Origin: Polytrichum commune
Lineage: Eukaryota > Streptophyta > Polytrichopsida > Polytrichales > Polytrichaceae
Direction: 5' to 3'
Assembly: GCA_950295325.1 (NCBI GenBank)
Contig: OX485805.1
Location: 36,631,501-36,695,500, forward strand
DNA length: 64,000 bases
Both the position numbers and the translations under genes were made by a program. Within the stretch, counting starts at the first letter, position 1; each line of letters opens with the position of its first letter. Below are positions 56,601-64,000 of the stretch, piece after piece. The notes below the pieces were generated by a model. The model searched no databases. It was given only the letters and a program-made list of their open reading frames with translations, and had not been told where the DNA came from.

Positions 56601-57383
56601 GGATATAAGCAAAAACAAGCAAAGACAAGCAACGGCAAAAAGCAAAGACAAAGCACAAAGCAAGACAAAGGTTTCAAGGGTTTTGGACTAATGATGACTT
56701 AGTAATGACTTAGTAACTAAGGAACATAATGATGGATGAACATGGACTTGGGGGGGAAAGGGGGGGAGGGCGGGTAAACATAAGGGTTTACACTTCCTTA
56801 AACCCTTGCGGCACAAGGTTTCCACATGGTTTTCCACATGGTGTACTCTTCCAGGAATGTTGAGGATGGAGCAGTCTTGAGGTTGCTTGAGGGTTGCAGG
56901 TGCAGTCTTGGAGGATGCTGGTTTAGGGTTTAGGTCTTCAATCTACTTTGGGTTTCGGCACAAGGGTTGAGGGTTTCGGCACTTGGTGGCTTCAGGGTTT
57001 CGGCAGAAGGGTTTCGGCACAAAGCACAGACAAGCAAAGGCGGAAAGTAAGACAAAGCACAGACAAGCAAAGGCGGAAAGCAAGACAAAGCACAGACAAG
57101 CAAAGGCGGAAAGCAAGACAAAGCACAGACAAGCAAAGGCGGAAAGCAAGACAAAGCACATACAAGCAAATCAAGGAAAGCAAGAGGATCTGGCCTGCCT
57201 TGGTTGCGCTCTTCCACCGTGCAAGTGACCAAGGGTTTCAACTCAGGGTAAGTGCATGAACCTCCAGAGAGATTAGACGCACCGCGGCTTCTGCAACGTC
57301 GGAAGATTCAGTGATGCCAGGAACGCGTTGTTCTTGGCTATATTTTGCCTCCTTACACACTCATAGTCGTCACCTTCCGCCAT
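53603..57383 (-). CDS. Multi-exon hypothetical nuclear protein (acidic and Gln/Pro-rich)
   Basis: Supported exons: 57383-57283 (MAEGDDYECVRRQNIAKNN, then AFLASLNLPTLQKPR); about 56,285-56,055 (STPRRSRRLQRGLSKAPVV and an acidic Ser-rich stretch, ending KKK at a donor); 55943-55742 (EVVLQDWKKTSRVNN, then DDEDDELDDPPPAQPNPQ); 54319-54122 (Gln/Pro-rich: NPQLNPQLAILLQALGQQP); and 54007 to 53,603 (TSAPPIPAPTIPNIQFGAD, RIPGEYALERTVRLRARRR, basic helix). All listed junctions have GT-AG. The YE-x-x-R-x-x-NIA-x-N motif plus RRS-RRL resembles N-termini of several plant nuclear proteins (for example WDR76-like), but no defining domain follows. A segment at 56,439-56,250 also looks coding (SDFDQQNVFFALSRFPS) but joins out of frame. 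The last exon runs into a 7-bp microsatellite. It may be transposon-related. Confidence 0.45.
53627..53692 (-). repeat. 7-bp microsatellite within the last exon
   Basis: Repeats of GCTCTCC on the plus strand, read on the minus strand as SGERRAE units (three frames of 7 bases = 7 codons per 21 bases). Flanked by GCGATTTGGAGAGCGG, which also occurs at about 9,906. Confidence 0.9.
54380..55680. other. Intron-like AT-rich stretch
   Basis: Lies between exons of the hypothetical gene. It contains a copy of the repeat seen near the window start (54,960-55,040) and two copies of GTTTGTAGCA / TTAGCAATCCAACAC phrases (54,860 and 55,620). No independent gene was supported. Confidence 0.35.
56440..57015. 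other. Intronic region with telomere-like and GGGTTTCGGCA motifs
   Basis: Repeated GGTTTCGGCACAAGGGTTTC phrases and CAAGCAAAG microrepeats; no coding exon was identified here. Confidence 0.4.
57019..57178 (+). repeat. 33-bp tandem repeat
   Basis: Five copies of AAGCACAGACAAGCAAAGGC plus GGAAAGCAAGACA, 33 bases each, in-frame readable both ways (KHRQAKAES; CLSVLCLAFRL). It lies in a predicted intron, so the open frames are not called. Confidence 0.95.
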
Positions 57384-57445
57384 AGCACCAGTCGGGATGG
57401 TGGAGGAACTTACACCAAGCCCGACATACTGAAACCCCAAAACGC

Positions 57446-58506
57446 CACTACAAGAAAAAACGGTTCCGTTCCAACAGAGTTCCAACAGAATTCTGTTGAT
57501 TCTACCTGTTGATTCGGAACTCTTGATTCGGAACAATTTTAACACATATCTCTTGATTGAGGCATTGGTTAAATGTCCAAGTTATACTAGTAAAAATGAT
57601 ATAAATTAGTAATTCCGCTCCTCACATCCCGGGCCTACACACCTACTACCAAGGACCACCTTGCCTAGCCTAGGCTAAAGGACCTAGCCACCTACCTAAC
57701 CTAGGCTAGGCCCAAGGGTGAAGGCCAAGGGTATCGATCCTTGAACATCTTGGCTACCAGGAGGAGGCCTTAGCCACTAAGCCACCACTCATCACATGAT
57801 ATAAAATGAGTATGTAAGACATTTGTATAAAGAGGCCGTAAAATTTATAAACTTTTGTAAAATTTATAATTACATAGATTACATAATTACATAATTATAT
57901 CATTACAGTAATTACATAATTATATCATTACAGTAATTACAGAAATTAGTAATTACTGTAATTACTGTAATTGTTTTTATTACTATAATTACTATAATTA
58001 GTCATTTCTGTAAATATTTTAATTAGTAATTGCTGTAATTACTTTAATTAGTATTTTATGTAATTAGTAATTATTGTAATTACTTTAATTACTTTAATGA
58101 GTAAGTACAATAATTAGAGTAATTGCTAATTAGTAATTAAAGATACTATAAATAGAACAAACTTACAATCATTCACACTTTACTATAATTGTAAATTTAA
58201 GTAATTAAAATAATTAAATATTGCAAATTAATAAAACTATTTAATTATTGTAAATTATAGGAATCATAGGAATTGATTACTTTAACATAATTAGTGTTAT
58301 TTTAAAATTAAAATAAAATAATTAAAATTCCTCTACTGAAATCAACAGATAAATGATCTTCCTCTGTTGAAATCAACAGATAAATGTTCCCTCTGTTGAT
58401 TTGTGTCGCACAATGGATCCATTTCAACATTGTTTTTCCCAAATCTGTTGAAATCAACATAAATTAGTTGATTTTATGTTGATTCGGACTGCGATTTCTT
58501 GTAGTG
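57446..58506. mobile_element. 1,061-bp non-autonomous CACTA MITE
   Basis: Left terminus CACTACAAGAAAAAACGG. Right terminus, reverse-complemented, CACTACAAGAAATCGCAGTC. Exact 3-bp duplication CGC at 57443-57445 and 58507-58509. Subterminal CTGTTGAT/ATCAACAG motifs cluster at both ends. The AT-rich centre is built of ATTACAGTAATTAC-type repeats. No coding capacity. Confidence 0.92.
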
Positions 58507-58866
58507 CGCGCGGGAGGGTTGTTATATGGGTTTAAATTAGAAAACCCTATGTAGTGAACCATGTGCCTTTTGACTCACTGTAGTCTATAGTTATACCCTA
58601 TGTGCTGAACCATGTGCCTTTTGACTCATTGTAGTCTATATTTATACCCTATGTGCTGAACCATGTGCCTTTTGACTCACTGTAGTCTATATTTAAATGT
58701 CAAGACTAAATAGTTGACTATGTAGTACCCTAAACCATATTTATAAGCCATTTAGAGGATCTCAGGCTATGTGATATATTTAAGTGCAACTTCTTGCTTT
58801 GGAAAGACACTATCAGGTATGGGAGAGCATTTTATTTGTATTTATTACTAAATCATGTCTATGCAG
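58507..58866. other. Spacer with a 58-bp tandem repeat
   Basis: Between about 58,545 and 58,690, ACCCTATGTGCTGAACCATG and TGCCTTTTGACTCACTGTAG recur three times at roughly 66-base steps. Confidence 0.75.
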
Positions 58867-59482
58867 ATTTGGCAATGGACGGTCCAACTGAGGAGGCGCT
58901 TTGGGCCAGAGAAGAATTGCAAGCGGATCGTCTAAAGTTGCACGAATACCGTTGTTCATGCAACAAATGCCATGGTTCCCGAGTGCTCAATCGAAGCACA
59001 ATATGGGTACATTTACGAAAATACAGGCGTGACACATTCTTCACGCAATCAATCCTAGTAAGTTCTCCTATCATAATTACATGTTCAATGCATCCTACTC
59101 GGTGCAACATCTTGTGAATAACATGGAAATCAGAGGGTGATGTATTTGTTTTTATCTATGTTGTAGGATAAACATCGTGTGCAGGTGAAAAAACAAATGA
59201 GTTTGGCATTGAAGGCTTTCCTGGCAGAACCTCCCAAGCAAGAAGCTACAACTCCTTATGTACCTAAGGCCATAATGCAATTGGTCACATTTGATATGGG
59301 GAGGGACTATGGCCAATGGCCTAATTTACCAATCCCACGGATGACCCCTTTCACATGGTGGAACCGTCGATGGGAAATTAGAGTTTCCACATTTCCATAC
59401 ATGGGTTGGGGTTTGTTCACACTTCAAAATTTGAGACCAGAAGAAGAACTAATTCCATTTACAGGGCCTTACTACACGGTTA
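58867..59482 (+). pseudogene. Cys-rich/SET-domain protein fragment truncated by an insertion
   Basis: Exon 58867-59057 (after TGCAG) has MDGPTEEALWAREELQADR, then YRCSCNKCHGSRV and VHLRKYRRD, a C-x-C-x2-C plus His pattern like the zinc-type leader of many plant transposon proteins. GT-AG splicing joins it to 59167 onward: KAFLAEPPKQEATTPYV, then WNRRWEIRVSTFPYMGWGLF and LQNLRPEEELIPFTG. The second part matches the first 35-40 residues of a SET domain (G-x-G-L-F, then a tyrosine/glycine turn), the SAM-binding start. The catalytic NH and Y motifs are missing because the frame breaks off at about 59,483 where LTR-like sequence begins. Two fused origins are possible; the frame across the intron is continuous. 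Confidence 0.55.
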
Positions 59483-62400
59483 ACTGTGGTACTTTTGGGC
59501 CACCCCCTTTCGAGGGAGCCTAAAAGTATCACACAAGCCCTTCGGTGAAGGTGGCCTGCATTTGCAGGCGCCCAAGCCGAACCCGGATGATAGGTGTATA
59601 ACGTGAGTAGTTAGATTTTTAAGGGAGATTAAATATGCGTCGTAGTACCTCCGGAGGTTAGGCCTTAGTTTTTTACTAGTGTGGCTTTAAACTCCACTAA
59701 CCAATTTCATATCTAGTTCTAACCTTAACGTACAACCTATTCTACGCGCAGACGCACCAGCCTTGAAACCAAGGCAATCCTAATTTGTGAATTGGGATGG
59801 TTCTGATACACCCAACCGGGTGTGACTCATACCACCCTAACTCAACGAACGGAATAACGACAATTTGATGGACCATTCAATTCTTCCTATTTCTTTATTT
59901 AGTTCTATTTAGTTTTCTAAGCGGGGGAACTTGGCCTAAGTCCCACCCTTCACACAATTCCTTCTTAATTACTTACTTTTGTTTGCACGTCCTAACTTAC
60001 TACATTAACATATTAGGCATCACCCCTTACCTCGGGTCTCTTGCCAACAAGGGTTTACGATTTATTTTGTATGTTTTGATTGTTAAATGTGTTTACACTG
60101 GATAGACCACGAAATGCAACTCAATGGGACCAGGGTGACGGGCGACCTGTAGGTTCAACCTGTTGCGCAATCTTCATAAATTGGGGCCATTACTCCCAAT
60201 CTATGGGGCCAACAATATAATAGTGGATTCGCGGGTCATTAACCCCACCTTTCCACCAACAACATTCAGAGTGGTCGTGTCGGTGATTAATCCGACTTAC
60301 CACACACGAAACTTGCTAATAAATGAAGCTACTACCACAAAACATACCAAGGGCCCCGAAAACAATGGAATTGGGTACTCCCTTGGCGGTCAAGTGGTCA
60401 AGCCACTTGACCTTACGAGATAGGTGAGTGGGTTTAGATATGCGTACCTTAGCCGTGCTCCCTCCAATCCTAAATGGAAGGCTTAAGGTTAGTTAATTTA
60501 CCTCAATTTTCCTCGGTTGATTTGGGCTTGATGTAGGCCGAGCCGCTACCTCCTTCCTTGCTCCACTTTCCGAGCGTCGACCTTGCCTCCTTCTTTGTAA
60601 CTAGTTTGGTAGTAAGCGTACCTTAGTTAACAATTAAAATATAAAGTGTTATTCTGCCCTGTAATTTAATCCTAAGCATAATTTTTATACTTAGTGCACC
60701 AAATTATCTTTCCAATGATCTAAAAATCACTCTAATTGGATAAGAAATGCAAAAGTTATGAGGGTTGGAAGTGTGAGGTCGATTCAACCGACCCTTCCAA
60801 CCCACCTATCTACCTTCTAACTTCAAGAATTCATAGCACATTCCTTACTACTTGGATCTAGGCTTTCCTTATACCATTGGAAAGCTATGAACAAGCTCTA
60901 ACTAGAAAAAATTATGACATCAGCAGGTTAAGCTAATAGAAATTCAGCGGACTCCTTGTAACACAGCAGTCAATCAAGAAGGCTTAAACTATGTATCTCG
61001 CCTTCAACAATTCATATCTAATTCAAATCTTAGTCAAATCAAACGTTCTATATGACCCTGGAGAGATATTAAAAAGATGTATTTGATAAAAATATGTGAT
61101 TAGAAAGGTAAGCCGAAGTGAACCCAGCAGGTCCTCTGTAATGCAGCAGTCAACCAAAAGTTCTCAAACTATGTGTCCCATCTTGCACAATTCATATCTA
61201 ATTCAAATCATGCTCAAATCAAATGTTCTAAGCCATTTTGGAAAGCTACACAAAAGTTCTACTTGGGAAAAATATAATTTCTTGGAATTAAAATTCCTAT
61301 TGGGCTCGCAGGTCTGATCCAGCAGCCGCTACCCACAAGACCACCCAGTTTTTCTACTCCATCTTTGAAAATCCATAACTAATTGTCATCTCAACCAAAT
61401 CACAAATGGGAAACGGCTATGGATAGCTATATGAAATCTCTCTAAGAGAAAAATGATAAGTATCTTGTTCTAGCTTTTGAACTAAGCCTTCAGGGCATTG
61501 GCAGATGAGGTCTATAATGCCTCTACTCAAAACTCTACCATCCAACCTACCTCTACAAAAGAAGGAATAATTTTGTTGGTGTGTTAATAAACACACAACC
61601 TAACTAGGAGAGAGAGAGTAGAGAAGGTTCTCAAGCCTTTCTTTTAGACCATTGAGAATACATGCTAAAGGATTTTTTCCTAACTACATTGAAGCAGGGC
61701 TTCGCCCAAAAACTAGAGAAAGAGAGAGAGCTACAAGGTGGAAGGAGGGGTTTTTAAACCCTCTCACAAAAGGGTTGGACCCCTCCTCCACCGGATCCAT
61801 TTTTCAAACCCTTTCCCGAAATTTTGGCTCGGGGGTTTTCCCGGTTGAGGTTGCCACCCTCTCGCCGAGGTGGCTCCGACAAAAAACCTTTAGAAATCTT
61901 TCTAATTTTTCCGCCATCGAGTTGGCAAGGGGGCAAGTGGGCAAGTATCCCCCTTGCTCTCTTTCTTTTTTGTCTTCAAAATTCTTCACGCCGATTTTAT
62001 CTTCTTACGTAAAACACCTCCAATAGTCTTGTGTGCCTCACACTAACTAATAAACTAACACTTGCTTAGCTAGCATCTACTAACATTTGCTTAATAACTA
62101 GCATCTACTAATATTTGCTTAGCTAGTTGTTTTTACTAGCTAGCACATTTTTTCTACTTTGCTATCTTCTAGCACTACTTAGTTTCATTTCGACCTTCCT
62201 TCTTCTAGGCTAAATGCTAAATGAACTAATTTTTCCTAAATTCCCTATCAATTCTAACTTTTAATGCTAACATTCTAACTAAAAGTGATCCCGCAGAGTG
62301 GTGGACCACTCAAAGGGTTCACATATGTCGGCCATCAGGGGAGCTGCTCGTTCGAGCGCTACGAACACCAGCTCTTGCTCGCACGCCAATCCTGGGTACA

Positions 62401-62601
62401 CGGTCACCTGCATGCACACCACCACTTACACATATATTTTTTGTTTTATTTTTGTTTTTTCTTATCATTACTTGCATCTTATCCTTTCAAAGATGTGAAG
62501 AGGAGAGAGAAAAGAAGAAGATAGTACTATACTAAAGCCAAAAAACACTTCAAAGCCGCCACACTCCCCCACCGGACTGGGTTTGTGTCTATCTAGGACA
62601 C
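59483..62601 (-). repeat. Probable long LTR of a minus-strand Ty3/gypsy element
   Basis: On the minus strand the ORF at 62,860 is followed by a purine tract (plus-strand CCCCCTCCGCC at about 62,602) and then TGTCCTAG, a likely LTR start. The other end would be TGTGGTAC on the plus strand at about 59,483, exactly where the SET-domain frame is interrupted, giving a roughly 3.1-kb LTR. Only one copy lies in the window, so the limits are inferred. No other coding region of note is inside; the open frames at 60,163-60,423 and 61,652-62,026 lack protein-like pattern. Confidence 0.45.
60820..61450 (+). repeat. About 180-bp tandem repeat within the LTR-like region
   Basis: Four diverged units each hold AACAATTCATATCTAATTCA, then TTGGAAAGCTA and a TCTAACTAGAAAAAAT-like end; unit ends are near 60,880, 61,062, 61,238 and 61,422. 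Confidence 0.7.
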
Positions 62602-62859
62602 CCCCTCCGCCTTGCGGGAGCAACTTGGAGCTATAGAAGAAAAAACATTCAACCCGCTTCCTTCCTCTTCGGAGAGATTTCGGACTACAAGAGCAATTCC
62701 CAGGCGCTGAAGAAAGAAGGTCCCCCTACTGGTTTCCTTCAAACAATGACCACGGAGGGCCGACCTCTAACCTAGCACCTATTGCAGGAATTGGAAACCC
62801 TCCGCCTTTGCTTTGGGTCTAAAGGTATCACATCGCATTTAATCCGCTAGTTGCACCTG

Positions 62860-64000
62860 TCACACATTATACAACTTACACCGACCCCCGTTAGTTCGCG
62901 TAGGGAAATATGTGCCATCAAGTGTAGCCAATTGAACCGAATTATTGTCATACACATTCGTGACCCAAAAAGGGCCCAACCACAAGGCGTGAGACTTACC
63001 TGGGAACTCCAGTTTCCTCGCATCTTGGAGCATTACCGACGTCCCGGGTTGCAAAGTTCTTACCTTGTGTCGTTTGTTGAAGACGGCCTTGCGCCTCCGT
63101 TTCATCGCCTCGAGATGTTGCACACTAGCTCGTCGTCGCTCGCTAAGACTCTCTAACATTAGCAACCTATCTGATAGTGACTCGGCTACCGTAAGTCGTG
63201 AATCAACTGCAATTCGCAAAGAGGGGATCTCCAACTCGATTGGGAGCACTGCTTCAATCCCGTATACAAGGGCAAACGGCATTTGGTTGGTTGGACCTTT
63301 ATACCAATCGTTTGGCACCGAAGGATATGACGCGAAATCATAGCCTACCTGAATTCCAGTAGAGGTGTTCTTGAAATGCAAGGATGGAACAATATCTTCT
63401 TCGAGCACGAGGTCTTCTAGGCCTATAGGTTGCGTGCCATCAATCTCAAAGGAATAAATTGACTCAAGCGGTAGGTCATCGGCTATGAGTGCGAATCTGG
63501 TGTGTCCACTTGACGTGTCCTCGGTGGCGGTGATCGCATATACCTGGGTGTGGTTGGGAATTTCTTCCGGGTTGAGTTCCATCCATGCTGTGAACTCACC
63601 TGTGTCCTCCCAGCCATAGAGGCCAGGACCCATGTCCTTTACTGGGCCTAGATGGGTCTTAGTGCCCAATGTTTGGTTGGCTAAGTCTACCGAAACTATG
63701 TTGGGTTCTGGCTTCGACTTGGGTAGGTCGGATTCCGTGAATTCTGTCGAAGGCTTACGGAGTGCAATTCTTGTCGTTGTTCTGTTGTGAGGGGGCCCAA
63801 ATGTTATTTGGGAGGTACCCGTAGACCACTCGGTTGTGGCATTTGCTCTCCGAAGCCAGTCTCTACCTAAAAGTATCGGATAACTTTTGGATGTTACAGG
63901 GAGCCTCAAAACTTGAAACGTGATCGTATAGACTTCTCCCCCGACTTTCATCAAGCAATCCTTTACTTGTCCAAGGGGGGTGACTTGTCTTTGGTCCGCG
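62860..64000 (-). pseudogene. Internally deleted Ty3/gypsy polyprotein (protease joined to integrase C-terminus), partial
   Basis: A single uninterrupted frame on the minus strand, open to the window edge, so the start is not seen. The first part has LRLPVTSKSYPILLGRDWL, the strand after the retropepsin flap (I-L-G-x-D-W-L). A unique acidic linker of about 130 residues follows. It then passes directly into MPFALVYGIEAVLPIELEIP, a coiled-coil stretch (RLLMLESLSERRRASVQHLE) and FNKRHKVRTLQPGTSVML, the C-terminal end of integrase. Reverse transcriptase, RNase H and the integrase catalytic core are absent, yet the frame is kept. Stop at 62,860. The element would need another copy for transposition. 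Confidence 0.8.

Noticed and set aside
56943-57259. Open frames with QAKAESKTKHR or CLSVLCLAFRL repeats
   Set aside because: 33-bp tandem repeat in a predicted intron, open on both strands.
60163-62524. Short open frames in the LTR-like region
   Set aside because: No conserved motifs, AT-rich, within presumed LTR.

Overview
The window reads as nuclear DNA of a plant-lineage eukaryote. Evidence: interstitial plant telomere motifs (TTTAGGG/CCCTAAA), multi-exon genes with GT-AG introns, a chromodomain Ty3/gypsy retrotransposon (chromovirus), CACTA/En-Spm elements with DUF4216/DUF4218 remnants, a WRKY/SWIM MULE-type transposase and a katanin fragment with spliceosomal introns. I cannot name the species. 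The gene families (DUF7869-like, ParB-like DGxH proteins, N6/N4-methylase-like) and the intergenic repeats make me favour a repeat-rich non-seed plant or streptophyte alga over a seed plant, but that is inference. No rRNA, tRNA or CRISPR locus was recognised.

Layout. 1-2.07 kb: AT-rich, one 59-codon ORF. 2.07-5.6 kb (minus): decayed CACTA element whose transposase is joined to a captured three-exon katanin p60 fragment. 6.5-7.45 kb: decayed tandem repeats. 8.6-9.87 kb (minus): intact four-exon Transposase_24-like gene. 11.1-12.42 kb (minus): N6/N4 DNA-methylase-like gene with a degenerate catalytic motif. 12.43-14.5 kb: 234-bp satellite split by a TTAA-flanked piggyBac-like element, then a 410-bp hAT-like MITE. 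15.47-18.56 kb (minus): intact two-exon DUF7869-like gene. 18.7-19.5 kb: 64-bp tandem array built on a 20-bp palindrome. 19.5-22.5 kb: AT-rich with telomeric blocks. 22.5-31 kb (plus): a multi-exon ParB-like (DGQH) locus running into an FCP1/NIF phosphatase-like exon. Its introns and one exon carry the same palindrome family, and its last exon is split by a 1.3-kb CACTA element with a GTG duplication. 31.1-31.95 kb: a small unknown exon pair. 32.5-36.4 kb (minus): a second ParB-like (DGNHR) gene, split by a 1.4-kb hAT element with an 8-bp duplication. 36.66-38.46 kb: a second array of the 234-bp satellite. 38.8-40.3 kb: two small hypothetical coding segments, then minisatellites. 42.67-53.15 kb (plus): MULE-like transposase split by a 6.77-kb chromovirus with 973-bp LTRs and an AGTTC duplication. 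53.6-57.4 kb (minus): multi-exon hypothetical gene. 57.45-58.5 kb: another CACTA MITE. 58.87-59.48 kb (plus): fragment joining a Cys-rich motif to a truncated SET domain. 59.5-64 kb: LTR-like sequence and an internally deleted Ty3/gypsy ORF on the minus strand, open at the window edge.

How it fits together. The window is a graveyard of nested mobile elements. Five insertions show exact target-site duplications and split recognisable genes or repeats, so the pre-insertion state and order of events can be inferred. The most unusual signal is the short palindrome TTTGGGTCG-NN-CGACCCAAA: 32 copies, all between 18.7 and 28.4 kb, in tandem arrays, in every intron of the ParB-like gene, and twice in frame inside its coding sequence. 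Bacterial ParB proteins act at palindromic parS sites, so this pairing deserves testing, though any functional link is speculation.
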